The notes: generated by a model not told the origin, from the sequence alone. DNA of 64,000 bases from Streptomyces xanthophaeus (GCF_000725805.1 NZ_JOFT01000046.1:34050-98049); one strand, 5' to 3'. Shown: positions 8,716-18,513, counted from the first letter of the stretch. Translations and numbers: made by a program.

Positions 8716-10170
8716 TCAGACCGTCGTACGGCGACGGCGGCCGGTGCCGGCCACCAGGGCCGCGCCCATGGCCAGCGCCACGCCGGCGCCGCCGAGGGCC
8801 CAGCTGGCGGCCGCGTCGGCCCCGGTGGAGGCGAGCTGGCCGCCGGTCTGGGTGGTGGTGCCGGTGCCGGTGCCGGTCGTACCGGTTGTGCCGGTACCGC
8901 CGGTGGTGGTGGTCGCGGTGCCGGTGCCGGTGGTGGTCCCGGTGCTGCCGGTGGTGCTGTTGGGGCCTGTGTTGTTGCCATTGCCCGTGTTGTTGATCGG
9001 CGTGGTGGTGCCGCCGCCGTTGGGGTGGGGCTTGTTGCCGGTGCCCGGAGCGGCGGCCAGGATCTGCACCAGGACCGGGCGGCTCTCGCTCTTGACGTTC
9101 GAGCCGATGGTGAGGGGGGTGCCCGAGGCGCGGAACTGCGCGTAGCCGAGCGGGGTGTCACCGGTGAACCGGAGGCGCAGCTTGACGTCGAAGGCCTTGT
9201 CCGCGGGGATGGCGAAGCCCGCGAGGCGGTTGACGACGTAGTGACCGGGGCTGTAGCCGAGTTCCGTGCGCTGCCAGCCGTTCTTGCCGTAGAACTCGAC
9301 CTTCAGCTGCTCGCCCTTCATGGCCACCCAGTCGGGCCGGGTGAGGCCGAGGTACAGGTGGAAGTCGTCCAGGGCCGGCTTGCCGGAGTTGTCGACGCGG
9401 ATGCTGAGGTCCTGCCAGGCCCCGCCTGCCGCGAGGCCGTTCGGCAGGCCCTCGACGGTGAGCGCGGGGCCCGCGGTCGGAACGGTCATGCCCGAGTCGG
9501 GGGTCGCGCCCACGATGCTGGTCTTGTACGTGGCCTGGGGGGAGGTGCTGCTCTTGTCCCCGGTGCGGCTCACACCGGCGGAGGCGATGTCGAACGGGAC
9601 GACCGCCGTGTCCGCCGCGAAGCTGATCCGCACGTCGATGTCGTGGACGGCGCCCACGGCCACGGAGGCGGTCGTGCCGAGCTCGTAGACGAACGCGCGG
9701 CTGTTCTGCGGGGCGAGGACCTGCTTCGCCAGCTGCCAGGAGACGGAGCCGTCCGCCGCGGTGACCCGACGCTCGACCTTGACCTGCGAGGCCTTGATCT
9801 TCCCGCTCCACTGGATGACGGAGATCTCGGGCGTGTAGTTCGCGACCGCTATGTGCCCCGAGTTGTCGACCTTCACGGTCAGCTGGGTCCAGCTGCCGTC
9901 GGCCTTGAAGCCGGTCTTCGGGATCCCCTGCACGCTGACACCGGGCCCCATGAGGGTCCCGGTGGACGTCGCTGCCGCGGGGTCCGCGGCCGCCGCGGCC
10001 TTCGCCGTCTGCGCCGCGGCTCCGGCGGCCGGTGCGGTGTCGTCCTTCGGCTGGACGTCCGGCGCGGTCACGGCCGGCTGCTTCTGTTCCTCGGCCATCG
10101 CGGGCGTGGTCAGCAGGACCGGACCGACGACGGCGGCGGCCGCGACGGCGGCGATGTGCTTGATCTTCAC
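8716..10170 (-). CDS. LAxTG-anchored cell-surface protein (class E sortase substrate)
   Basis: A 484-residue secreted wall protein. GTG at 10170 follows GAGGGGGA by 8 bases and opens a signal peptide ([17 protein letters not shown] ... AMA-EE). The body contains two similar beta-rich blocks (about 80-230 and 235-395) with the pattern [13 protein letters not shown] / [13 protein letters not shown], so it is probably an internal duplication. A Gly/Thr/Asn-rich stalk with many TGT and TTG repeats follows. The end is a sorting signal: LASTG near residue 446, a hydrophobic stretch and RRRR. Streptomyces class E sortases cleave LAxTG, so covalent wall attachment is expected. Function of the exposed domains is unknown; no adhesin or enzyme family was recognised. 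Confidence 0.85.
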   Translation of the reverse strand: MKIKHIAAVAAAAVVGPVLLTTPAMAEEQKQPAVTAPDVQPKDDTAPAAGAAAQTAKAAAAADPAAATSTGTLMGPGVSVQGIPKTGFKADGSWTQLTVKVDNSGHIAVANYTPEISVIQWSGKIKASQVKVERRVTAADGSVSWQLAKQVLAPQNSRAFVYELGTTASVAVGAVHDIDVRISFAADTAVVPFDIASAGVSRTGDKSSTSPQATYKTSIVGATPDSGMTVPTAGPALTVEGLPNGLAAGGAWQDLSIRVDNSGKPALDDFHLYLGLTRPDWVAMKGEQLKVEFYGKNGWQRTELGYSPGHYVVNRLAGFAIPADKAFDVKLRLRFTGDTPLGYAQFRASGTPLTIGSNVKSESRPVLVQILAAAPGTGNKPHPNGGGTTTPINNTGNGNNTGPNSTTGSTGTTTGTGTATTTTGGTGTTGTTGTGTGTTTQTGGQLASTGADAAASWALGGAGVALAMGAALVAGTGRRRRTTV

Positions 10171-10289
10171 TTCTGGATTCCCCCTCGTTTTGAACATGAT
10201 CATTTTAGAGGGGGTGGTGGAGCGGGTGTCCGCATATCGGATCACGGGTCGGACACGAATACCGGACGGCCCCGCTCCGAGGCAGGTGG

Positions 10290-11918
10290 CTACGGCACCG
10301 CCGGGTGGTGCAGGCGGCGCCAGTATCCGGCGATGTCCTCGGTGGCGGTGGTCACCGAGTCCAGGGTCATCGTCGTGCGGGTGTCCCGTCCGTAGCGGTC
10401 CCACTGCGGCATGGGGCCGTGGTTGGGGTCGCCGGTGCGGATGAAGGAGATCCAGGACGCGTGCACGGTCGCGGCGAGACCGTCCCGGACCCTGGGCCCC
10501 AGCCCCGTCAGGAAGGGCGCCTGCGACCACTTGTCGAAGTTGTTGAACACGAACGGCAGTTCCAGGCAGTGCGCCGCCCCGAGCTGACCGTTGTGCGCCG
10601 GTGTCGGGAGGTTGAACTGGTACGCCCAGACCGGACGTCCGCGGGCCGCCCGCCGTTCGGCCAGTGCCACGCAGGGCATGCGGAACAGGTCGTCGGTGAT
10701 CAGGTCCATGAGCACGTCCAGCGGGCGGGCGCCCGGCCGGGCCTCTTCGTAGGCGGTGTAGGCCTGGGCCGCCCGGCTCCCGAAGGTGTTCCGGGCCCTG
10801 GCGATCACCTGGTCCTTGGTCGCCGCGGCGTACGGCTCGCTGAGGGCGAAGGCGAAGTTCGCCTCCTCCCTGGTCCAGCCGATCAGGACCTCGATGTCCG
10901 TCCCGGCCCCGCTGAGCAGCAGGTCGGCCGGGTGGCGGTCCAGGGTGACCTCGTCGATCACCGGCAGGAAGGGGGTCGACCAGTACCCCCACTGCCCGGT
11001 GCGCCCGAACATCTCGAAGGTGGCGGCGACCAGGCGCGGCCAGGGCACGGCCCGGAGCTCCGTCACGTCCTTGGCCCCGAGGATGTTCAGGAAGGTCGCG
11101 GTGCGCTGCAGGGACTCGGCCCTGGTGGGGATCTTCAGCCCGAGCGGCGGGCTCTGCAGGATCGCGCGCCGGAACAGCGGGCGGCCCTTGGTCCGGGCGC
11201 CGGCCAGCGCCGCGACCGACAGCGCGCCGCCGGACTGGCCGGCGACGGTGATGTCGTCCGGGTCGCCGCCGAAGGCGGCGATGTTCTCCCGTACCCAGTT
11301 CAGTGCGGCCAGTTGGTCGGTGAGCCAGAAGTTCCCGCCCGCGCCGTCCTCCCCGAAGTAGAGGTAACCCAGAGGTCCGAGGCGGTAGTTGATGGTCACG
11401 ACGACGAGGTCGCCGTTGCGGGCGAAGGTCTCGCCGGAGTAGTTGGGCATCGAGCCGGACCCGGAGATGAACCCGCCGCCGTGGATCCACACCATCACCG
11501 GCCGTTTGGCGCCGCCGGTTCCGGGCGTCCAGACGTTGAGCGTGAGGCAGTCCTCGTCGAAGGGGGGCGAGCCGTGTGTCCCGAGCACCTGGTCACCGCC
11601 CTCCCGGTAGGGCTGCGGGGCGCTCGGGCCGAAGGCGACCGCGTCGCGGACCCCCTGCCATCCCGGATGCGGCTGGGCCGGCCGCCACCGCAGGGGGCCG
11701 ACGGGCGGCGCCGCGTAGGGCACGCCCTTGAAGACGCCGAGACCCCCTTCGGCGCTTCCGCGCAGTCGGCCCGCGGGCGCGTCGACCACGGGCGAGGACG
11801 CGGACGTGCGCGGGGCGGCCTGCGCCGTGCCCGCTCCCGGCATGCCGGAGAGCAGCGCGGCACCGGCCAGTACCCCGCTGTTCCTGAGGATCTTGCGCCG
11901 CGATGGATCGTCGGTCAT
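10290..11918 (-). CDS. Tat-exported type B carboxylesterase/lipase
   Basis: A 542-residue carboxylesterase. The N-terminus SRRKILRNSGVLAGAALLSG is a twin-arginine signal, cleaved near AQAA. Family blocks are present in order: GVFKGVPYAAPPVG, EDCLTLNVWTP, WIHGGGF oxyanion loop, and WVRENIAAFGGDPDDITVAG followed by the nucleophile elbow GQSGGA (S229; most relatives have GESAGA). A cofactor-free ester hydrolase acting outside the membrane; the substrate is not predictable. ATG at 11918 has GGGAG upstream. It faces away from the Liv operon across a 387-base gap. It resembles the second carboxylesterase of this window (16924-18513), suggesting an older duplication. Confidence 0.85.
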   Translation of the reverse strand: MTDDPSRRKILRNSGVLAGAALLSGMPGAGTAQAAPRTSASSPVVDAPAGRLRGSAEGGLGVFKGVPYAAPPVGPLRWRPAQPHPGWQGVRDAVAFGPSAPQPYREGGDQVLGTHGSPPFDEDCLTLNVWTPGTGGAKRPVMVWIHGGGFISGSGSMPNYSGETFARNGDLVVVTINYRLGPLGYLYFGEDGAGGNFWLTDQLAALNWVRENIAAFGGDPDDITVAGQSGGALSVAALAGARTKGRPLFRRAILQSPPLGLKIPTRAESLQRTATFLNILGAKDVTELRAVPWPRLVAATFEMFGRTGQWGYWSTPFLPVIDEVTLDRHPADLLLSGAGTDIEVLIGWTREEANFAFALSEPYAAATKDQVIARARNTFGSRAAQAYTAYEEARPGARPLDVLMDLITDDLFRMPCVALAERRAARGRPVWAYQFNLPTPAHNGQLGAAHCLELPFVFNNFDKWSQAPFLTGLGPRVRDGLAATVHASWISFIRTGDPNHGPMPQWDRYGRDTRTTMTLDSVTTATEDIAGYWRRLHHPAVP

Positions 11919-12067
11919 GGTGCTTCACTCCCTGACTGATCAAGAGCCCGTCGCCGAATTTGCATGGCGTTATTTTGACGAGGGTCAGTGTTACGACATG
12001 CCTGAGGCCGGGGTCAAGGGGTGCGTGCTGCCCGCACTCCCCGTACGTAACGCAATATCGCGAACTC

Positions 12068-12097
12068 TTGACGTGCGTCGGTGATACGCGATAGACA
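12068..12097 (+). promoter_or_regulatory. Candidate sigma-70-type promoter of the Liv-type operon
   Basis: TTGACG at 12068-12073 and TAGACA at 12092-12097 with an 18-base spacer, about 210 bases before the start of the substrate-binding protein gene. It is the best hexamer pair in the 11919-12305 gap. The remaining leader contains two GC hairpins (listed separately). Transcription start not shown. Confidence 0.4.
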
Positions 12098-12205
12098 CGT
12101 GTCACTTCCGATATCCCTGCCGGGCGGTCAGCGCCCTCACCCAGGCATCGGCCTCGCTTCGAGCCCGTCCGGGCGGCGACGACACGCGCATCCCGACCGG
12201 CAGCC

Positions 12206-12284
12206 GGGCCGGCCCTGGAGCCGGCCCCTCCTCTGGGACCCCTTAAGGCAGCCCCATCAGCAACATCCGGCCCGTCAGGGCCGG
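12206..12284 (+). promoter_or_regulatory. Two hairpins in the 5' leader of the Liv-type operon
   Basis: An 8-bp stem (GGGCCGGC at 12206-12213 with 12220-12227) and a 7-bp stem (CCGGCCC at 12267-12273 with 12278-12284, 4-base loop) lie between the candidate promoter and the ATG at 12306. The second ends 21 bases before the start codon. They could form an attenuator or protect the messenger; no riboswitch family was recognised. Confidence 0.35.
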
Positions 12285-12305
12285 TTGACAACGTTCGGAG
12301 TTTCC

Positions 12306-13484
12306 ATGGCAGGTCGATTTCGTCCCGTTGGTCTGATCGCCGTGACGACGGCAGCCCTCTTCCTGACCACGGCATGTGGTGGCGCCAGCCTGGGGACAGG
12401 CGACGGCGACAAGCAGAACGGGCCCGTGAAGATCGGGCTCCTGGTCCCGCAGTCGGGGACCTACAAGGCGCTGGGCGACGACATGAAGCAGGGCTTCGAG
12501 CTCTACGTCGAACGGCACGGCGGCAAGCTCGGCGGGCGCGAGGTGGAGATCGTGATCGCGGACGAGGGGGAGACCGCCGACTCGGGCAAGGCCGCGGCGG
12601 AGAAGCTGGTCAAGCAGGACCGCGTGCTGGCGGTGAGCGGCGTGGTCAGCTCCGCCACCATCAACGGGGTCAAGGACCTCTTCGAGAGCAGCAAGGTCCC
12701 GCTCGTCGGTTCGAACGCCTCACCCACCACCCTCACCGGGACCCAGTACATCTGGCGCACCTCGTACGTCAACGACGAACCCGGCAAGGCCCTCGGCAAG
12801 CACGTGGCCGAGCAGGCCGGCGGGCCGGTCTTCCTGATCGCCGCCGGCTACCAGGCGGGCAAGGACGAGGTGGACGGCTTCAAGTCCACCTTCCTCCCGG
12901 CGGGCGGCCAACTCGCGGGGGAGGAGGTCTACACCCCGTTCCCCGGGACCAAGAACTTCCAGCCGTACCTCGCACAGATCGAGCGCTCCGGAGCCAAGGC
13001 CGTCTTCTGCTTCTACGCGGGCGGCGCGGCCGTCGACTTCGTCAAGCAGTACCGGGACTTCGGCCTGGCCGGCAAGATCCCCCTCTACGCGCCCGGCTTC
13101 CTCACCGAGGGCGGAGTGCTCAAGGGGCAGGGCGAGGCGGCCGAGGGCGTCCTCACCGCGCTCAACTACAGCGCCGACCTGGACAACGCCGCCAACAAGG
13201 AGTTCGCCCCCGCCTACAAGTCCGCCTACGGCGCCGACCCGACCACCTACGCCATGGCCTCATGGGACGCGGCGCAGGTCCTCGACCGGGCGATCAAGGC
13301 CGCCGGTGACACGGCGACCCCGGAAACGGTCAACGCCGCCATCGCCAGGACGGGGGACGTCGACAGCCCCCGGGGCACCTGGCGCTTCAACAGCGGCGGC
13401 ACGCCCGTCCAGCCCTGGTACCTGCGCGAGGTCAAGCAGGGGACCAACACCGTCAGCTCCGAGCTCATCCGGCTGGGCGGCTGA
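12306..13484 (+). CDS. Branched-chain-amino-acid-type ABC transporter substrate-binding lipoprotein
   Basis: A 392-residue LivK-type binding protein. The signal ends in a lipobox (LFLTTACGG; lipidated Cys near 22), so the mature protein is tethered outside the membrane. The body is a type-1 periplasmic-binding fold: VKIGLLVPQSGTYKALGDDM, VLAVSGVVSSATINGVKDLF, TQYIWRTSYVNDEPGKALG. ATG at 12306 is preceded by CGGAG. It is the first gene of a five-gene importer operon with the two permeases and two ATPases downstream at 0-2 base spacing or overlapping. The family transports branched-chain amino acids but also amides, urea and aromatic acids, so the ligand is open. Confidence 0.88.
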   Translation: MAGRFRPVGLIAVTTAALFLTTACGGASLGTGDGDKQNGPVKIGLLVPQSGTYKALGDDMKQGFELYVERHGGKLGGREVEIVIADEGETADSGKAAAEKLVKQDRVLAVSGVVSSATINGVKDLFESSKVPLVGSNASPTTLTGTQYIWRTSYVNDEPGKALGKHVAEQAGGPVFLIAAGYQAGKDEVDGFKSTFLPAGGQLAGEEVYTPFPGTKNFQPYLAQIERSGAKAVFCFYAGGAAVDFVKQYRDFGLAGKIPLYAPGFLTEGGVLKGQGEAAEGVLTALNYSADLDNAANKEFAPAYKSAYGADPTTYAMASWDAAQVLDRAIKAAGDTATPETVNAAIARTGDVDSPRGTWRFNSGGTPVQPWYLREVKQGTNTVSSELIRLGG

Positions 13485-13485
13485 C

Positions 13486-14364
13486 ATGTACGGATGGTTG
13501 GACGGCAACTTCGTCAGCGTCATCGACGGGGTCGCCTTCGGTCTGCTGCTGTTCACGATCGCGGTCGGCCTCTCCCTGGTCTTCGGCATGATGGACGTGC
13601 TCAACCTGGCCCACGGCACGCTCTACCTCGCCGGGGCCTACGTCGCCTACGCCCTGTCCGACGGAAGCCTGTGGGGCCTGCTCCTCGCACTGGCGGCCGG
13701 TGTCCTCGTGGGCACCCTGGGCGGAGCGGCGCTGACGTTCCTCACCCAGCCGCTGGCCCGGCGCGGCCACCTGGACCAGGCCGTGCTCACGCTCGGCGTC
13801 ACCTTCATCGTCGCCGACCTCCTCGCCGCCGCCTTCGGCGGCGAGGTGCTCCCCACCGACCCGCCCACCGTCCTGCGCGGGACGGTGGACCTCCTCGGCC
13901 ACGCCTATCCGGTCTACCGGCTCGTCTTCATCGGCGTCGCGGCCGGCCTGGCCGCCGCCGTGTACCTCGTGTTCGAACGCAGCTCGCTCGGAGCCCTGGT
14001 ACGGGCCACCGTCGCCGACCGGGACATGGTCCGCGCACTGGGCGTCGACATCCGCAAGGTCCTCTACGGGGTCTTCGCGCTCGGCGCGGCCCTGGCCGTG
14101 GTCGGCGGCGTCCTCGGGGCGCCGATCCTGGGCCCCGGCCCCGGCGTCGACGAGACCGTCCTCGTCCTCTCGCTCGTCGTCGTGGTCGTCGGCGGTCTCG
14201 GATCCGTACGCGGCGCGCTCGCCGGCGCGCTCCTCATCGGCCAGGTGCAGACACTCGGGGTGGCGCTGCTCCCGGAGTACGCGCCCTTCCTGCTCTTCGG
14301 CACCATGCTGGCCGTGCTCGTCGTCCGCCCGCACGGCCTGGTCCCCTCGGGGGTACGCACATGA
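13486..14364 (+). CDS. Branched-chain-type ABC transporter permease, LivH-like
   Basis: A 292-residue integral membrane protein with about eight hydrophobic segments. The LivH signature is clear: FTIAVGLSLVFGMMDVLNLAHGTLYLAGAYVAY near the N-terminus and GLGSVRGALAGALLIGQVQTL near the C-terminus. It forms the translocation pore with the following LivM-like protein. ATG at 13486 lies one base after the stop of the binding protein gene. The stop overlaps the next start (ATGA at 14361-14364). Confidence 0.88.
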   Translation: MYGWLDGNFVSVIDGVAFGLLLFTIAVGLSLVFGMMDVLNLAHGTLYLAGAYVAYALSDGSLWGLLLALAAGVLVGTLGGAALTFLTQPLARRGHLDQAVLTLGVTFIVADLLAAAFGGEVLPTDPPTVLRGTVDLLGHAYPVYRLVFIGVAAGLAAAVYLVFERSSLGALVRATVADRDMVRALGVDIRKVLYGVFALGAALAVVGGVLGAPILGPGPGVDETVLVLSLVVVVVGGLGSVRGALAGALLIGQVQTLGVALLPEYAPFLLFGTMLAVLVVRPHGLVPSGVRT

Positions 14365-15347
14365 GCCCCTCCGGATCCGCCGGATCCCCCGCACGCAGGC
14401 TGCGGCGGCTGTCCGTGACCGCCGTCGTCCTCGGGCTCGCGGCGGCACCCTTCCTCCTCGGCCCGTACGCCGTCGGCACCCTGTCCCGCATCCTGGTGTT
14501 CGCCCTCCTCGCGATCAGCGTCAACCTGCTCACCGGCCTGACCGGACTGCCGACCCTCGGCCAGTCGGCCTACTTCGGCGTCGGCGCGTACACGGCGGCC
14601 GTCGTCGCGACCCGGCTCACCGACATCGGGGTGCTCCAACTGCTCATCGCCGCCGCGGTCTCCGCACTGGTGGCCGTGCCCACGGGATGGCTGGCGGTGC
14701 GGGCCCGGGGCGTGGTGTTCCTGATGCTGACGCTGGCCATCGGCGAGATCGCCTACAGCGCCGCCGTCAACTGGAAGTCGCTGACCAACGGCACCGACGG
14801 TCTGTCGGGCATCCCGCCCGTCGTACCGCTGCCGGGCATGGCCGCGCTGGAACTCGACGGGCTGGTGTACTTCTACGTCCTGGCCGTGTTCCTGGCGCTC
14901 TTCGCGGCCGTCTCCCGCCTGGGCGCGACACCGTTCGCCCTCGCCCTGCGCGGAATCCGCGACAACGAGCGCCGCATGAGCGCGATCGGATACCCCACCC
15001 GCCGGTACGCCCTGGCCGTCTACTGCGGCGCCGGTGCGCTGGCCGGAGTCGCAGGCGGCCTGTGGGTGTCGGTGCAGCGGTTCGTCTCGCCCGGCGACGC
15101 CGGATTCGAGATCGCAGCCCTTGCCCTGCTCGCCGTCGTCATCGGCGGCTCCGGCTCGCTGTGGGGAGCCTGCGCCGGGGCCGCCCTCGTCTGGCTCACC
15201 CGCGACTACCTCGGAAACCTCGAAGCCGTCGCGGGCCGCGGGCCCCTGCTGCTCGGACTGTTCTTCGTCATCGCCGTCTACGCGCTCCCCCGCGGGCTCG
15301 CCGGCGTACGGCTCCCGCCCCAGCTGACCCGGAAGAGGACGGCGTGA
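14361..15347 (+). CDS. Branched-chain-type ABC transporter permease, LivM-like
   Basis: A 328-residue membrane protein, the second permease of the importer. LivM features: ILVFALLAISVNLLTGLTGL followed by LGQSAYFGVGAYTAA, the cytoplasmic-loop coupling region ALRGIRDNERRMSAIGYPTR, and VIGGSGSLWGACAGAALVWL. ATG at 14361 overlaps the LivH stop; the end overlaps the GTG of the ATPase gene (GTGA at 15344-15347). Such tight packing indicates one transcript and coupled translation. Confidence 0.88.
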   Translation: MSPSGSAGSPARRLRRLSVTAVVLGLAAAPFLLGPYAVGTLSRILVFALLAISVNLLTGLTGLPTLGQSAYFGVGAYTAAVVATRLTDIGVLQLLIAAAVSALVAVPTGWLAVRARGVVFLMLTLAIGEIAYSAAVNWKSLTNGTDGLSGIPPVVPLPGMAALELDGLVYFYVLAVFLALFAAVSRLGATPFALALRGIRDNERRMSAIGYPTRRYALAVYCGAGALAGVAGGLWVSVQRFVSPGDAGFEIAALALLAVVIGGSGSLWGACAGAALVWLTRDYLGNLEAVAGRGPLLLGLFFVIAVYALPRGLAGVRLPPQLTRKRTA

Positions 15348-16105
15348 CAGAACACGAACTCCTGGAACTGCGCCAGGTGTCCCGGCACTTCGGCTCCTTC
15401 CGGGCCCTGGACGAGGTGGACCTCACCGTGCGCCAGGGTGCCCGGCACGCGGTCATCGGCCCGAACGGCGCGGGCAAGTCGACCCTGTTCGGCCTGATCT
15501 CGGGAACGCTGGCGACGACCGCCGGAACCATCCGCGTCGACGGGCTGGACGTGACCGGGCTGCCCGTGGACCGCCGGGTCGGACTCGGCGTCGCCGCGAC
15601 GTTCCAGCACTCCAGCCTCTTCCTGCGGGAGACCGTGCTGGAGAACGTACTGCTCGCCGTGCTGCGCCGGGCCGGTGCCGGACTCGGCGGCTGGCGCAGG
15701 GTGAGTGCCCGGACGGCGGCGATCGCGCAGGCGCGGACGCTGCTGGAGCGGGTCGGCCTGCCCACCCGGCACGAGGTCCAAGCGGCCGCCCTCTCGCACG
15801 GCGAACGGCGGCAGCTGGAGGTCGCCGTGGCCCTGGCCACCGAACCCCGGCTGCTGCTCCTGGACGAACCGGCCGCCGGGATGTCCCCGGCGGAGACGGC
15901 GCGGCTCACCGAACTCGTCGCCGCCCTTCCCGCCGAAGTGACGGTTCTCCTGATCGAACACGACCTCGACATGGTCTTCGAGCTCGCCGACACGGTGACC
16001 GTCATGCACCTCGGCAGACACCTGTTGACCGGAACCCCGGACGAGGTGCGGGCCTCCAGCGAGGTCCAGAGCGCCTATCTCGGCACGATGGAGGCCGCCT
16101 CGTGA
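15344..16105 (+). CDS. ABC transporter ATP-binding protein, LivG-like
   Basis: A 253-residue ATPase with Walker A GPNGAGKST, the LivG hallmark TFQHSSLFL (Q-loop), signature ALSHGERRQLEVA (SHGE in place of SGGQ, usual for LivG-type proteins), Walker B LLLLDEPAAGMSP and switch IEHDLDMVF. It powers the importer from the cytoplasmic face. Start is GTG at 15344, overlapping the LivM stop. The stop overlaps the GTG of the last gene at 16102. Confidence 0.88.
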   Translation: MTEHELLELRQVSRHFGSFRALDEVDLTVRQGARHAVIGPNGAGKSTLFGLISGTLATTAGTIRVDGLDVTGLPVDRRVGLGVAATFQHSSLFLRETVLENVLLAVLRRAGAGLGGWRRVSARTAAIAQARTLLERVGLPTRHEVQAAALSHGERRQLEVAVALATEPRLLLLDEPAAGMSPAETARLTELVAALPAEVTVLLIEHDLDMVFELADTVTVMHLGRHLLTGTPDEVRASSEVQSAYLGTMEAAS

Positions 16106-16809
16106 AGCCCTTCTTCAGCATCCGCGGCCTGAGCTCCGGTTACGCCGGGGGCGTGGTCCTCGGAGGTGTCGACCTCGACCTCGACGAAGGCGGGATCGTC
16201 GCGGTCCTCGGCCGCAACGGGGTCGGCAAGACCACCCTCATATCGACCGTCATGGGACTCGTCCGGCCGTACCAAGGCAGCGTCACCCTCGGCGGCCGCG
16301 AGCTCGCCGGATCCCGTGTCGACGTGATCGCCCGGGCCGGGGTGGGCGTCGTTCCGCAGGGCCGCCGGGTCTTCGCGCCGCTGACCGTGGCCGAGCACCT
16401 GGCGATCGCCGCGAGGCGACCGGCCCGGGGCCCGTGGACGAGGGCCCGCATCCTCGACCTGCTCCCACGGCTGGGGGAGCGGCTCGGGCACCGCGGCGAC
16501 CAGCTCTCCGGCGGGGAACAGCAGATGCTCGCGATCGCCCGCGCCCTGCTGGGGAATCCGAGCCTCCTGCTCCTCGACGAGCCGTCCGACGGCCTCGCCC
16601 CCGCGATCGTCGCCCAGGTCGGCGAGGTCATCCGCGAGGTGGGTGCGCAGGGCATGTCGGTGGTCCTCGTCGAACAGAACCTGGGGCTGGCCTTCTCCGT
16701 GGCCCAGGACGTGGCCGTCATGCAGAAGGGCCGCATCGTCCACGAGGCGGCCTGTGCGGACTTCCGGTCCAGTCCCGAGGACCGGCGGCGCCTGCTGGGC
16801 GTCGACTGA
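16102..16809 (+). CDS. ABC transporter ATP-binding protein, LivF-like
   Basis: A 235-residue ATPase: Walker A GRNGVGKTT, LivF-typical GVGVVPQGRRVFAPLTVAEHL, signature LSGGEQQMLAIARAL, Walker B LLLLDEPSDGLAP and VLVEQNLGLAF. It pairs with the LivG-like subunit. GTG at 16102 overlaps the preceding stop. The operon ends here; a strong hairpin follows after 71 bases. The intervening bases hold an 11-base tandem repeat (CTGACCGCCGC twice, then CTGACCGAGGG twice, 16839-16883). Confidence 0.88.
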   Translation: MKPFFSIRGLSSGYAGGVVLGGVDLDLDEGGIVAVLGRNGVGKTTLISTVMGLVRPYQGSVTLGGRELAGSRVDVIARAGVGVVPQGRRVFAPLTVAEHLAIAARRPARGPWTRARILDLLPRLGERLGHRGDQLSGGEQQMLAIARALLGNPSLLLLDEPSDGLAPAIVAQVGEVIREVGAQGMSVVLVEQNLGLAFSVAQDVAVMQKGRIVHEAACADFRSSPEDRRRLLGVD

Positions 16810-16880
16810 CCGATGCCCGGCCGCCGGCCGGACGAGGCCTGACCGCCGCCTGACCGCCGCCTGACCGAGGGCTGACCGAG

Positions 16881-16920
16881 GGCTGTGGGACGAGCACCCG
16901 CCGGGGCTCGTCCCACAGCC
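16881..16920. terminator. Bidirectional terminator between convergent genes
   Basis: Fifteen-base perfect stem (GGCTGTGGGACGAGC at 16881-16895, complement at 16906-16920) with a 10-base loop, between the Liv operon (plus) and the carboxylesterase ending at 16924 (minus). Confidence 0.75.
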
Positions 16921-16923
16921 ACG

Positions 16924-18513
16924 TCAGAGACCGGACTGCTCGTGCCAGATCCGGCGGGACGCCGCGAGCGGATCCTCGACGACCGACGGTTCGGTGTCCC
17001 ACAGGCGGGTCGTCCGCCGGTCCGCCGTGACGGGCGCCCAGCCGGGATCCCCCGATGCGGCGAAGGATGTCCAGGAGGCACGGAGCCGCTCGGACAGGCG
17101 CGCGAAGTCCTGGGACGGAGCCTTCCCGCCGAACAGGAAGCCGGCCAGCGGCCCTCGTGTGTGACCGAAGGTCGCCGGTATGTCCACGGTGTGGCAGGCG
17201 CCGAGGGTCCCGCCGAAGGCCGGGCTGTTCCACGTGAAGTCGTAGAGCCAGGCCCGTCCGCCCGCAGCGGCGTGTGCCTCGGCCAGCCACGTCGCGGGCA
17301 TCCGGAACAACGCGTCCGAGTACATGGCGACGTACAGCTCGGCATCGGTCAGGCCCGGGTGGGCGGATCGGTAGTCGGCCGCGGCCTGACGGCCGAGCCG
17401 CAGGCCGTCGGCGACGGCGCCGAGGTCCAGGTCGCGGATCCTGGCCGAGGGCTGGGCGGCCGGCCCTCGCGATGCCCGGGCGCGCTCGCGCCGTCCCGCA
17501 CGCGCCGCCGCCCACATCATGGGCAGGGCCTTGGCCATCGCGCCGAGCCCGATCTTGACCTGGCCCCGTTCCATGGCGAAGAGCGTGAACTCGTCATGCG
17601 TGTAACCGGAGATCAGGTCGACGTCACGGGCGCACCCCGAACTCAGGGCGAGCCAGGGCTTGTCGACCACCGTGACCCCGTCGATGACCGGCGAGAACGC
17701 GGTGATGGCCTCGGGGGTCGTCCAGTTCCCCGGATCCGCCCGCATCGAGGGCAGGGGCACGTCCTGCACGGCCAGCAGCGCCTCGGGCGGGGCGGACGCC
17801 AGACCGGCGAGGCCCACACCGGCCGCCTCCCCGATCATCACGGCGATCCGCCGGGCCTCCTCCTCGGGCAGGAACCGCCCGGCCATGCTCTGCACGATGG
17901 CCCGGCGGAACAGCCCGCGCGCGGCCGGGGCGGACAACAGGGCGGCGACGGAGGCGCCGCCGCCGGACTCGCCGAAGACCGTCACGTTGTCCGGGTCGCC
18001 GCCGAAGGCCGCGATGTTCTCCCGTACCCAGGTGAGCGCGGCGGCCTGGTCGAGGAAACCGCGGTTGGCGGGTGCCCCCGGTACGTGGCCGAACCCCTCG
18101 AAGCCGACGCGGTAGTTGAAGGTCACCATGACCACGCCGCCCCGGGCGAGCACCTCCCCGTCGTAGCTCGGATCGGAGGAATGGCCCGTCTTCCACCCCC
18201 CGCCGTAGATCCACACCATGACCGGCAGCCGGTCACCGCCGCCCCCCGGGGTCCAGACGTTCACGGCGAGGCAGTCCAGGCCGTCCTCCGGCCGCCAGGC
18301 CGCGGGCATACCGGGAACCATCGGCAACTGTGGCGGTGCGGCGCTGAAGGACGTGGCCGGACGGACACCGTCCCAGGCGGGGACCGGAGCCGGCGCCCGG
18401 AACCTGAGGGGCCCTTCCGGGGGGAGGGCGTAGGGAATGCCCTTGAAGACCGACAGCCCGTCTTCGGCCGTTCCCTCCACCTTGCCGGTCAGGGTCTCGA
18501 TGACAACGCCCAT
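16924..18513 (-). CDS. Type B carboxylesterase (cytoplasmic)
   Basis: A 529-residue carboxylesterase without a signal peptide: it begins directly with MGVVIETLTGKVEGTAEDGL and SVFKGIPYALPPEG. The nucleophile elbow is GESGGG (S183), and the oxyanion loop is WIYGGGW, where Tyr replaces the usual His of HGGG. ATG at 18513 has AAAGGAG upstream. Its start is 14 bases after the stop of the M20 peptidase gene on the same strand, so both are probably one operon handling an ester and an amide or peptide. The physiological substrate is unknown; para-nitrobenzyl-esterase-like is a suitable general label. Confidence 0.84.
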   Translation of the reverse strand: MGVVIETLTGKVEGTAEDGLSVFKGIPYALPPEGPLRFRAPAPVPAWDGVRPATSFSAAPPQLPMVPGMPAAWRPEDGLDCLAVNVWTPGGGGDRLPVMVWIYGGGWKTGHSSDPSYDGEVLARGGVVMVTFNYRVGFEGFGHVPGAPANRGFLDQAAALTWVRENIAAFGGDPDNVTVFGESGGGASVAALLSAPAARGLFRRAIVQSMAGRFLPEEEARRIAVMIGEAAGVGLAGLASAPPEALLAVQDVPLPSMRADPGNWTTPEAITAFSPVIDGVTVVDKPWLALSSGCARDVDLISGYTHDEFTLFAMERGQVKIGLGAMAKALPMMWAAARAGRRERARASRGPAAQPSARIRDLDLGAVADGLRLGRQAAADYRSAHPGLTDAELYVAMYSDALFRMPATWLAEAHAAAGGRAWLYDFTWNSPAFGGTLGACHTVDIPATFGHTRGPLAGFLFGGKAPSQDFARLSERLRASWTSFAASGDPGWAPVTADRRTTRLWDTEPSVVEDPLAASRRIWHEQSGL

